From: Lachnospiraceae bacterium | GTDB taxonomy: Bacteria > Bacillota > Clostridia > Lachnospirales > Lachnospiraceae | DNA: 9,568 nt | NCBI GenBank assembly: GCA_017477805.1 | Contig: JAFUUM010000227.1 | Coordinates: 1-9,568 of the forward strand | Reading direction: 5' to 3' | In this document: positions 1 to 6,293 of the stretch, in pieces | How positions within the stretch are numbered: position 1 is the stretch's first letter | Layout of the letters: each line of letters begins with the position of its first letter | Position numbers and translations under genes: made by a program | Notes under the pieces: model-generated | What the model saw: only the letters and a program-made list of their open reading frames with translations | The model's database searches: none | Told to the model about the DNA's origin: nothing

Positions 1-1
1 T

Positions 2-502
2 GGGAAAGAGGCAGACAAGCGCCCTTTCCGCATCTTTTACGGAGACACCTATTGCGTCAATCGCGCATCAGTGGATGCATCTCCTCGGGTCATCGACGGC
101 TTTACCTGTTTTCGAAATATCCCCTGCCATCAGTCCTGTTTTTACGACAGACGGTTGTTCGATGCGAAAAAATATGACCTGAAGTATAAGATCCGGGCGG
201 ACTATGACCATTTCCTCTGGTGTTATTACGAGGCCAAGGCGGAAATGATCTATGTGGACCTGGTGATCGCCGATTACGAAGGCGGCGGGATTTCAGAATC
301 AAAGACAAAAGAGAATAAAAAGAGGGACCGGGAAGAACACAAAGCCATCACGGAAACCTATATGGATCCAAAGGACCTGCATCGTTACCGCCGCACCATG
401 GCGCTGACCTTTGCCCCGTTGCGGACAGCCATGGCGGAAAGCAGGCTGTTTTCTGGTTTTTATCATCAGATCAAGAAGCTGGTGTACGGAAGAAAGAAGT
501 AA
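2..502 (+). CDS. Glycosyltransferase family 2, C-terminal part (5' end outside window)
   Basis: The frame is open from base 2 and the protein start lies upstream of the window; 166 codons plus a TAA stop are visible. A GTG at 71 is internal and is not a convincing start, because recognisable protein continues before it (a YGDTYCVNR stretch). Motifs typical of the C-terminal half of small GT-A glycosyltransferases of the WcaA/WcaE type are PCHQSCFYDRRLF, then RADYDHFLWCYY (the acidic active-site region), then IADYEGGGISE. The tail is basic and ends in GRKK, with no membrane segment. The family transfers a sugar from a nucleotide-sugar to a polysaccharide or lipid-linked acceptor at the cytoplasmic face of the membrane. 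The donor and acceptor cannot be told from this fragment. It probably closes an exopolysaccharide or cell-wall glycan cluster to the left. No terminator is seen in the 30 bases before the next gene. Confidence 0.85.
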   Translation, partial: GKEADKRPFRIFYGDTYCVNRASVDASPRVIDGFTCFRNIPCHQSCFYDRRLFDAKKYDLKYKIRADYDHFLWCYYEAKAEMIYVDLVIADYEGGGISESKTKENKKRDREEHKAITETYMDPKDLHRYRRTMALTFAPLRTAMAESRLFSGFYHQIKKLVYGRKK

Positions 503-532
503 TGTAGCCGAAGAAGTACAGGAGGTATAAAG

Positions 533-1918
533 ATGCCCATTCTGGAAGCTTACATGGTACCCCATCCGCCGCTGATCGTTCCCGATGTGGGAAAAGGCGG
601 GGAAGCACAGATCGAAGAGACAACCCGTGCCTACGAAGAAGTGGCAAAGAGGATCGGAGACTTAAAACCCGATACGGTGATCATTTCCAGTCCCCATGCC
701 ACCATGTACGCGGACTACTTCCACATTTCTCCCGGAGACGGGGCAGCAGGTTCCTTTGCGGATTTCCGGGCTCCTCAGGTGGAATTCCGGGAAACTTATG
801 ATACGGAGCTGGTGCGTCGGATCTCTTTTCTTGCGGACAAAGATTTTTTCCCTGCGGGAACGGAGGGAGAGAGGCAGCGGAAACTGGATCATGGGACCAT
901 GGTGCCTCTGTACTTTATCCGGAAGTATTTAAAAGATTATAAGATCGTCCGCATCGGGCTTTCGGGACTGCCTCTTGCGGAGCATTACCGCATGGGCATG
1001 TTGATCGCAAAGGCGGTGGAAGAAACGGGACGCAGGGTGGTGTACGTTGCCAGCGGGGACTTATCCCACAAGCTTCAGGTCCATGGTCCCTACGGTTTTG
1101 CACCGGAGGGTCCCGAGTACGATAAGCGCATTATGGACGTGTGTTCCCGGGCAGCCTTTGGAGAACTCTTTGATTTTGAAGAGCACTTTTGCGAAAAGGC
1201 GGCAGAGTGCGGTCATAGATCCTTTGTGATGATGGCGGGGGCTTTAAACGGCAGGGCTGTGGAGGCTGTGAAGTTGTCCCATCAGGATGTAACGGGAGTG
1301 GGCTACGGCATCTGTTATTTCCGTCCGGGGGATCCGGATCCCTCCAGGGAGTTTTTGAAGGCTTATTATCAGGGCCTTGATGAGAAACTGCGTATGCAAA
1401 AAGAAGGAGAAGATGCTTACGTCAAACTGGCGCGGGCATCATTGGAAAGCTATATCACCAAAGGGGAAGTGATCTCCGTACCCGGGGATCTCCCTTCCGA
1501 GATGACATCAGAGCGGGCAGGGGCTTTTGTATCCATCCATAAACAGGGGCGGCTCCGGGGCTGTATCGGTACGATTTTGCCCGTGACGAACTGTGTTGCG
1601 AAGGAGATCATCCAGAATGCCATCAGTGCATCCACCCGGGATCCCAGATTTTCGCCCATTACGGAGTCGGAGATTCCCTATCTGGAGATCAATGTGGATG
1701 TTCTGACAAAGCCTGAGGATATCGCTTCTCCTGCGGAACTGGACGTGAAAAAATACGGAGTCATCGTTTCCGGTGGGGGCCGGCGGGGACTTTTGCTGCC
1801 GGATCTTGACGGCGTGGATTCCGTTGAGCAGCAGATCGACATTGCGAGACAAAAGGGCGGCATTATGCCGGATGAGGATGTACGGCTTCAGCGTTTTGAA
1901 GTGGTCCGACACAGGTAA
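533..1918 (+). CDS. Fused MEMO-like / AMMECR1-like protein (AmmeMemoRadiSam system, parts B and A)
   Basis: This 461-residue protein joins two domains. Residues 1-270 resemble class III extradiol dioxygenase (LigB)/MEMO proteins: H11 in VPHPPL, H55 in SSPH, H120 in LDHG, S174-H179 in SGDLSH and C226-H228 in CGH are the expected metal-site or pocket positions. Residues 293-461 form an AMMECR1 domain with the hallmark LRGCIG (351-356), a DPRF motif and GLLLPDL. In many anaerobes and archaea these two domains are fused or adjacent, and they pair with a radical SAM enzyme of the pyruvate-formate-lyase-activase type. The joint reaction is not firmly established, so I assign no substrate. The start is ATG 533 with AGGAGG at 520-525, 7 bases upstream. 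No radical SAM gene lies on either side in this window, so the partner is either elsewhere or absent. The protein is soluble with no signal peptide. The identity of both domains is well supported; the function is not. Confidence 0.92.
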   Translation: MPILEAYMVPHPPLIVPDVGKGGEAQIEETTRAYEEVAKRIGDLKPDTVIISSPHATMYADYFHISPGDGAAGSFADFRAPQVEFRETYDTELVRRISFLADKDFFPAGTEGERQRKLDHGTMVPLYFIRKYLKDYKIVRIGLSGLPLAEHYRMGMLIAKAVEETGRRVVYVASGDLSHKLQVHGPYGFAPEGPEYDKRIMDVCSRAAFGELFDFEEHFCEKAAECGHRSFVMMAGALNGRAVEAVKLSHQDVTGVGYGICYFRPGDPDPSREFLKAYYQGLDEKLRMQKEGEDAYVKLARASLESYITKGEVISVPGDLPSEMTSERAGAFVSIHKQGRLRGCIGTILPVTNCVAKEIIQNAISASTRDPRFSPITESEIPYLEINVDVLTKPEDIASPAELDVKKYGVIVSGGGRRGLLLPDLDGVDSVEQQIDIARQKGGIMPDEDVRLQRFEVVRHR

Positions 1919-1941
1919 ATACAGCACTTCCAAGTTAGAGG

Positions 1942-1970
1942 GTGAAAACTCGAAGGAGATGTTGTATGAT
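1942..1970 (+). promoter_or_regulatory. Possible sigma-A promoter for the sufC operon
   Basis: GTGAAA at 1942-1947 (4 of 6 to TTGACA), a 17-base spacer, then TATGAT at 1965-1970 (5 of 6 to TATAAT). Transcription would start near 1977, giving a leader of about 65 bases before sufC. The spacing is ideal, but the -35 is weak. It lies in the only gap between the MEMO/AMMECR1 gene and sufC. The alternative is read-through from the upstream gene, since no clear terminator separates them. Confidence 0.4.
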
Positions 1971-1976
1971 AGTAGG

Positions 1977-2002
1977 GCGCGGAAGGCGAGATCCTTTCGT
2001 GC
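1977..2002 (+). promoter_or_regulatory. Leader hairpin upstream of sufC
   Basis: GCGCGGAAGG (1977-1986) can pair with CCTTTCGTGC (1993-2002) in RNA over ten base pairs, two of them G-U, closing a six-base loop. A run of six T follows only at 2016-2021, 13 bases after the stem, so it is not a standard intrinsic terminator. It would sit at the very 5' end of the transcript if the promoter at 1942-1970 is right. Its role is unknown; it could stabilise the mRNA or take part in regulation. Confidence 0.35.
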
Positions 2003-2041
2003 ATAGAGCAGTTGGTTTTTTCATTAGAATTAGGAGTCATT

Positions 2042-2779
2042 ATGTTAGAGATCAAAGATGCAACCTATGAGGTTGAAGACGAGGGTAAGGTCATTCGGAT
2101 CATCGACCACCTGAATATGACGGTTGGCGACGGCAAGTTCGTTGTCATCACCGGACCAAACGGCGGAGGAAAATCCTCCCTGGCAAAGCTGATCATGGGT
2201 GTTAATCCCATCACATCCGGTCAGATCCTATTGGATGGAGAAGACATTACGGGACTGAACATCACCGAGCGTGCAAAAAAGGGCCTGAGTTTTGCGTTCC
2301 AGGCACCCGTTCATTTTAAAGGCATCCAGGTCGTGGACCTTCTGCGGCTGGCAGCAGGGGAGAAGATTTCCATCTCCACCGCCTGCGAGTATCTGTCCAA
2401 GGTTGGCCTTTGTGCTAAGGACTACATCAACAGGGAAGTGAACGCTTCCTTATCCGGTGGTGAATTAAAGCGTATCGAGATCGCCACCGTGCTTGCAAGA
2501 AAGACAAAGTTCTCCATTTTCGATGAGCCCGAGGCGGGTATCGATCTCTGGAGCTTCCAGAACCTGATCAAGGTATTTGAGAATATCAGATCTTCCGTTC
2601 AGGGAACCATTCTGGTGATCTCCCATCAGGAGCGGATCCTGAACATTGCGGATGAGATCATTGTCATCGAAGACGGTAAAGTGAAAAAGAGCGGTCCCAA
2701 GGATCAGATCCTTCCGGAAATTCTCGGCACGCCCTCCGCGGCGAACATCGCCTGTGAGAAGTTAGGAGGTACCCTGTGA
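2042..2779 (+). CDS. sufC: SufC, Fe-S cluster assembly ATPase
   Basis: This 245-residue protein has the usual SufC length and all ABC ATPase motifs: Walker A GPNGGGKSS, a Q-loop region FAFQAPVHFKG, the signature LSGGELKR, Walker B FSIFDEPEAGID and the switch histidine in ISHQER. The FDEPEAGID form and the PVHFKG stretch separate it from transporter ATPases. SufC is a soluble ATPase that drives conformational change in the SufB/SufD scaffold on which Fe-S clusters are built. I start at ATG 2042 because TAGGAG at 2031-2036 lies 5 bases upstream and MLEIKDA matches the family start. A TTG at 2012 would add ten residues that do not look like SufC. Its stop overlaps the ATG of the next gene by one base, so the two are translationally coupled. 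Confidence 0.97.
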   Translation: MLEIKDATYEVEDEGKVIRIIDHLNMTVGDGKFVVITGPNGGGKSSLAKLIMGVNPITSGQILLDGEDITGLNITERAKKGLSFAFQAPVHFKGIQVVDLLRLAAGEKISISTACEYLSKVGLCAKDYINREVNASLSGGELKRIEIATVLARKTKFSIFDEPEAGIDLWSFQNLIKVFENIRSSVQGTILVISHQERILNIADEIIVIEDGKVKKSGPKDQILPEILGTPSAANIACEKLGGTL

Positions 2780-3696
2780 TGGATGAGATTCAAAAGAAAC
2801 TGATCGCGGAGGTGGCAGGCCTCCATGTGATGCCCGAGGGCGCTTATAATATTCGTGCAAACAGTCAGCTGGCAGCAAGGAACACTACCGCCAACATCGA
2901 TATCGTCACCAAGGAAGACAAGCCCGGTATTGATATCCACATCAAACCCGGCACCAAGAACGAGAGCGTGCACATCCCCGTGGTGCTCAGCGAAAGCGGC
3001 ATCAAGGAGACGGTCTACAACGACTTCTATATCGGAGAAGATGCGGATGTGGTCATCGTGGCAGGCTGCGGTATCTCTAACTGCGGATCCCAGGATTCGG
3101 AGCACGACGGCGTGCACCGTTTCTTCGTCGGCAAGAATGCCAAAGTCAAATATGTGGAAAAACATTACGGTGAAGGTGACGGTCAGGGCAAGCGTATCCT
3201 GAACCCCGTAACGGAAGTCTATCAGGAAGAAGGCAGTTACGTGGAGATGGAGATGGTCCAGATCAAGGGCGTAGACTCCACAGTCCGCACCACCAAGGCG
3301 GAATTAAAGGACGAGGCAACCATGATCGTCCATGAAAGACTCATGACTCACGGCAGCCAGAAGGCTACCAGTGTTTACACCGTGGACTTAAACGGTAAGG
3401 GATCCAGTACCGATGTGATCTCCAGATCCGTTGCAAAGGATACTTCCGAGCAGATCTTCGAAGCAGCCATCGTGGGTAACACCGATTGCCACGGCCATGC
3501 GGAATGCGATGCCATCATTATGGACAAGGCCCGTGTTGTGGCTATTCCCAGACTGGATGCAAACGATGTGGATGCAGCGCTGATCCATGAAGCTGCCATC
3601 GGAAAGATCGCAGGCGACCAGCTGATCAAGCTGATGACCCTCGGACTGACGGAAGAAGAAGCCGAAGAGCAGATCATTGCAGGCTTCCTTCGATAG
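2779..3696 (+). CDS. SufB/SufD-family Fe-S scaffold protein (short clostridial form)
   Basis: This 305-residue protein consists essentially of the SufBD beta-helix core and C-terminal helices. E. coli SufB (about 495 residues) and SufD (about 420) are much longer. The C-terminal hallmark is clear: CHGHAECDAIIM (237-248), IPRLDAND, the invariant H270-E271 pair in LIHEAAIGKI, then a LIKLMTLGLTEEEAEEQII helix region ending in GFLR. A Cys/His group at C97, C102, H109 and H113, followed by EKHYGEG, could bind metal, which is inference. With SufC it forms a two-gene SufBC-like unit (SUF-like minimal system) lacking SufD, SufS and SufU in view, so the sulfur donor must come from elsewhere. I chose ATG 2779, overlapping the sufC stop, with AGGAGG at 2764-2769, 9 bases upstream. 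GTG 2776 is equally spaced (6 bases) and would add one residue. Calling it sufB rather than sufD is not decisive. Confidence 0.92.
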   Translation: MDEIQKKLIAEVAGLHVMPEGAYNIRANSQLAARNTTANIDIVTKEDKPGIDIHIKPGTKNESVHIPVVLSESGIKETVYNDFYIGEDADVVIVAGCGISNCGSQDSEHDGVHRFFVGKNAKVKYVEKHYGEGDGQGKRILNPVTEVYQEEGSYVEMEMVQIKGVDSTVRTTKAELKDEATMIVHERLMTHGSQKATSVYTVDLNGKGSSTDVISRSVAKDTSEQIFEAAIVGNTDCHGHAECDAIIMDKARVVAIPRLDANDVDAALIHEAAIGKIAGDQLIKLMTLGLTEEEAEEQIIAGFLR

Positions 3697-3704
3697 GAGT
3701 AAAA

Positions 3705-4760
3705 ATGCGCAGGGATATGAGTGAGCTTGCGGCTTCCGGTCTTTTAAAGGTCCGGGGACGCTGCGGAAAAGAAGAGGGTGCCCTTGTCCTGTTCTGGCAG
3801 GGAAGCGGTCCGGAGATCCGGTTTCGCGGAAGCAGCATAAAAGCTGAGATGGATGCGGAATACGGAAATTTGGAACTGTGGCTGGATGTGTTTGTGGACG
3901 GGGAGCGTTTATCCCGGTTTCCCCTTTCCCGGGAGAGGCGGGAATACACGCTGGTGCAGAACCTGGATCCCTCAAAGGAAACGGTTGTGCGGATTGCCCG
4001 GAATACTCAGAATATGCCGGAAGATTCGGTGTCTCTGATCAAGATCTACTCCGTGGACGTTGAGGGTGAGATCCTGACCCCAACCTCATATCGGTATTCC
4101 CTCGAATTTATCGGCGATTCCATTACCTCCGGAGAAGGCTGCGGCCTGACGAATCGGGAAGAATGGATCCCTGCGGTATTTGATAACGCAAACAGTTATT
4201 CCCGCTATACGGCGGATCTGCTGAATGCGGAGTACAGCATCGTCAGCCAGAGTGGCTGGGGGCTTTATGCATCCTGGGACGGAAATCCCGCTTGCAACAT
4301 TCCCGATGTCTATCCGCGTCTTTGCGGATCCCAAAGATCGGAGAGGGGACGGGCCATCGGCTGTCAGGAACCTTGGGATTTTGCCTCCGCGCAGAAGGAT
4401 GCGGTGATCATCAATCTTGGCTACAACGATCAGTCTGCCATGGCCACGGGAAAATGGGAAAAAGAAGAGTATGAAAAACTCTTCCGGGCTCAGGGCATTC
4501 GGTTCTTAAAGGAACTGCGGAGTTTTTATCCTCATGCCCATCTTGTTTGGGCATACGGCATGCTGGGCCGGGAGATGCAGGACCGGATCCGGGATTTTCT
4601 GGAGGAGTATAAGAAGGAGAGCGGGGATCAGAAGGTGAGTTTTCTTCTGCTGCCTGATTCCGCACCGGACTATCTCGGTGTCAGATTTCATCCGACGCCG
4701 GAAGGCCACAATATGGCAGCAAAGGTGTTAGCAGATTATTTAAAGAACATATTAGGATAA
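3705..4760 (+). CDS. SGNH/GDSL esterase, carbohydrate esterase family 2-like
   Basis: This 351-residue protein has two domains. Residues 10-125 look like the beta-rich CE2 N-terminal jelly roll. Residues 130-351 are an SGNH hydrolase with block I IGDSITSGEG (nucleophile S139), block II around SQSGWG (G184), block III GYND (N241) and block V FHPTPEGH (H329). The residue three before H329 is V326 where many SGNH enzymes have Asp, so a Ser-His dyad, as reported for CE2 enzymes, is likely. CE2 enzymes remove acetyl groups from xylan, mannan or other sugars. There is no signal peptide, so it should act in the cytoplasm, perhaps on imported acetylated oligosaccharides. It starts at ATG 3705 with TAGGAG at 3694-3699, which overlaps the previous stop. 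Only eight bases separate it from the sufB-like gene, so it is co-transcribed with the Fe-S genes, which is a surprising partner set. Confidence 0.85.
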   Translation: MRRDMSELAASGLLKVRGRCGKEEGALVLFWQGSGPEIRFRGSSIKAEMDAEYGNLELWLDVFVDGERLSRFPLSRERREYTLVQNLDPSKETVVRIARNTQNMPEDSVSLIKIYSVDVEGEILTPTSYRYSLEFIGDSITSGEGCGLTNREEWIPAVFDNANSYSRYTADLLNAEYSIVSQSGWGLYASWDGNPACNIPDVYPRLCGSQRSERGRAIGCQEPWDFASAQKDAVIINLGYNDQSAMATGKWEKEEYEKLFRAQGIRFLKELRSFYPHAHLVWAYGMLGREMQDRIRDFLEEYKKESGDQKVSFLLLPDSAPDYLGVRFHPTPEGHNMAAKVLADYLKNILG

Positions 4761-4764
4761 CCTC

Positions 4765-4799
4765 AAACCGGCGATTTTTCGCCGGTTTTTGTTTTTTTT
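4765..4799 (+). terminator. Rho-independent terminator of the sufC operon
   Basis: AAACCGGCGA (4765-4774) pairs perfectly with TCGCCGGTTT (4779-4788) around a TTTT loop. A T-rich tail follows, with a single G at 4791 and then eight T to 4799. It begins five bases after the esterase stop codon. Confidence 0.95.
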
Positions 4800-4809
4800 G
4801 AAAAAACTG

Positions 4810-4838
4810 TTGACATACCCCGACAGTCGTATTATATT
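4810..4838 (+). promoter_or_regulatory. Strong sigma-A promoter of the padR operon
   Basis: A perfect TTGACA (4810-4815), a 17-base spacer and TATATT (4833-4838, 5 of 6 to consensus). The start of transcription is expected near 4845, leaving a leader of about 70 bases before padR. The promoter begins only 11 bases after the upstream terminator. Confidence 0.9.
4816..4834 (+). promoter_or_regulatory. Operator copy 1 (19-bp pseudo-palindrome in promoter spacer)
   Basis: TACCCCGACAGTCGTATTA fills the spacer between -35 and -10 and is centred on 4825, with perfect inner arms CGAC-A-GTCG. It matches operator copy 2 at 14 of 19 positions. A protein bound here would block RNA polymerase, as expected for autoregulation by the PadR repressor encoded downstream. 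The binding partner is inferred. Confidence 0.65.
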
Positions 4839-4843
4839 TAACG

Positions 4844-4862
4844 TACTACGACAGACATAGTA
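4844..4862 (+). promoter_or_regulatory. Operator copy 2 (19-bp pseudo-palindrome over the transcription start)
   Basis: TACTACGACAGACATAGTA is centred on 4853, 28 bp from copy 1, and covers the predicted +1. Its outer arms extend to CGTACTA (4842-4848) and TAGTACG (4858-4864), a perfect 7-bp inverted repeat separated by nine bases. Together the two copies suggest an ideal site near TACTACGACNGTCGTAGTA. Confidence 0.7.
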
Positions 4863-4913
4863 CGATAATCGTTGCAACGTTTGTCGGGGGGATTGTGATA
4901 AGGAGGAAGGAAT

Positions 4914-5249
4914 ATGGCAGGAAACATCAGCAGTGATGTGATCCGGGGCTATAACGACACCATGATCCTGTTCCTGCTGTTGGATGCACCATCGTACGGC
5001 TACGAGATCTCAAAGCAGATCCGGGCGCTCACCGAGGAGAAATACCTCATCAAAGAGACCACGCTGTACTCGGCATTCACCAGACTTGAGAAAAACGGTT
5101 ACATCACTTCTTTCAGCCGGGAAGCAGAAAACGGAAAAAAGAGGACTTACTACGAGATCACACAGTATGGGAAGTCCTACTACCGTGAGAAATGCGAAGA
5201 ATGGCAGCTGACAAAGGACGTGATCGAGCGTTTTGTAAAGGATCTGTAA
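4914..5249 (+). CDS. PadR-family transcriptional repressor
   Basis: This 111-residue protein is the size of a minimal (subfamily 2-like) PadR. The winged helix is visible: NDTMILFLLLDAPSYGYEISKQI (about 14-36) contains the hallmark LL..PSYGYEI, then KETTLYSAFTRLEKNGYI (about 47-64) gives the recognition helix, and KKRTYYEIT (75-83) is the wing. The C-terminal helix is short and serves for dimerisation. The start is ATG 4914 with AAGGAGG at 4900-4906. PadR proteins usually bind an inverted repeat at their own promoter and release it on sensing a ligand or envelope stress, and the duplicated operator just upstream fits this. It heads the operon with HAAS and DUF4097 genes, a common Firmicute arrangement. 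The inducing signal cannot be read from the sequence. Confidence 0.95.
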   Translation: MAGNISSDVIRGYNDTMILFLLLDAPSYGYEISKQIRALTEEKYLIKETTLYSAFTRLEKNGYITSFSREAENGKKRTYYEITQYGKSYYREKCEEWQLTKDVIERFVKDL

Positions 5250-5291
5250 GAGCCGCGGAGAAGTGTAAGAAAAGGGAGAAAAGAGGAGACT

Positions 5292-6293
5292 ATGGAAACG
5301 ATCAAAAATTACCTGGAGAGCATGTTTGCAGATCTGCCCAATACGGCAGCTGTACTGAAAGCAAAACAGGAACTGTACTCCATGATGGAGGACAAATACA
5401 CGGAGTTAAAAGAAGAGGGGAAAGCGGATAACGAGGCCATCGGCATCGTGATCTCCGAATTCGGCAATCTGGACGAGCTGGCAGAGACCCTTGGCATCGC
5501 ACATGCCATGGAGCAGACGGATACCACGGACCGCCATTTTGTATCCATTCAGGAAGCAGAGCAGTACATGGCGGACATGGCAAAGCATCACTTCCTCATC
5601 GGACTTGGTGTTCTGTTATGCGTTATCAGCCCCGTAGGCCCCATCCTGGGAGATGTCTTCAGCAAAGCCGGCGGAGCCTGGGCCATCGCATTTTTCTTCC
5701 TGTCCGTGGCAGCAGGTGTGGGTCTTATGGTTTATTCCTCTTCCTGCATGAAGATGTGGAGCTTTTTAAAGAAGTTCCCCTGCAGCATCGATTACAAGAC
5801 CGCTGAACGGATCTACACGGAGCAGGAATATCACAGGACCGACAGTGCCATGCAGCTGACCCTGGGCATCATCCTTTGCGTAGTCAGCGTCGTTCCCGCA
5901 GCAGTGATGGGAACCCTGGCCAAGAACCTGTACCTGGCAGAGTCCATCGGACCCGCTATGATGTTCCTCTGCGTGGGTATCGGTGTGATGCTGATCATCG
6001 TATCCTCCGGCAGAAGCAGTGCAGCCAAAACGCTCCTGTCTCTGAACAATGAAGAGACCGTATCCGGAAATTATGAGAGCACCGTGACCGGTTCCGAACC
6101 CCGGTTTACCAGTGCAAATGTTAAAGGTTTCATGAATGTTTACTGGAAGACCGTTTCCAGCATTTATCTGATCTGGAGTTTCCTGACCTTTGACTGGGGC
6201 AGGACCTGGATCATCTGGCCTCTTGCCGGTATTGCAAAATGCGTGATCGAGAGCATTTACGGTAAGGGAAAGGAAGGGGAAAGACATGAATAA
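5292..6293 (+). CDS. HAAS-domain (DUF1700-like / permease prefix domain 1) integral membrane protein
   Basis: This 333-residue protein has an N-terminal soluble alpha-helical HAAS domain at about residues 1-72; METIKNYLESMF, a KQELYSMMEDKYTELKEEG-type helix and EAIGIVISEFGNLDELAETLG are its usual helices. About six membrane spans follow, near 100-120, 129-149, 187-207, 219-238, 286-300 and 305-322. A loop of about 45 residues lies between spans four and five. HAAS domains are typically linked to PadR regulators and are thought to transmit a membrane signal to them; this is known of the family, not shown here. The start is ATG 5292 with GAGGAG at 5283-5288. Its last eight bases overlap the next gene, so the two products are translationally coupled and probably act together in the membrane. 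The substrate or signal is unknown. Confidence 0.9.
   Translation: METIKNYLESMFADLPNTAAVLKAKQELYSMMEDKYTELKEEGKADNEAIGIVISEFGNLDELAETLGIAHAMEQTDTTDRHFVSIQEAEQYMADMAKHHFLIGLGVLLCVISPVGPILGDVFSKAGGAWAIAFFFLSVAAGVGLMVYSSSCMKMWSFLKKFPCSIDYKTAERIYTEQEYHRTDSAMQLTLGIILCVVSVVPAAVMGTLAKNLYLAESIGPAMMFLCVGIGVMLIIVSSGRSSAAKTLLSLNNEETVSGNYESTVTGSEPRFTSANVKGFMNVYWKTVSSIYLIWSFLTFDWGRTWIIWPLAGIAKCVIESIYGKGKEGERHE

Noticed and set aside
1508..1933. A 141-codon - strand frame opposite the AMMECR1 domain.
   Set aside because: It is a shadow of a well-conserved AMMECR1 coding region, with no convincing ribosome site or family likeness.
1773..2006. A 77-codon + frame overlapping the end of the MEMO/AMMECR1 gene.
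   Set aside because: It is mostly an out-of-frame reading of the AMMECR1 domain. Only its last 15 codons fall in the leader, and its ATG 1959 directly touches the AAGGAG with no spacing.
2012..2041. An upstream TTG start for SufC adding ten residues.
   Set aside because: The extra residues do not resemble SufC N-termini, and the ATG at 2042 has a TAGGAG site at good spacing.
2704..3165. A 153-codon - strand frame antisense to the sufB-like gene.
   Set aside because: The + strand product here is an unambiguous SufB/SufD-family protein; the antisense product has no recognisable features.
4844..4862. Similarity of the TACTAC...TAGTA element to BlaI/MecI-type operators.
   Set aside because: No BlaI-family gene or M56 peptidase is in the window. 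The adjacent regulator is PadR, and spacing differs from the classic BlaI box, so PadR autoregulation is the simpler reading.
4870..4879. A perfect 10-bp palindrome CGTTGCAACG in the padR leader.
   Set aside because: It is short, has no loop and is not repeated elsewhere in the window. I could not assign it to a regulator, so it is not listed as a separate site.
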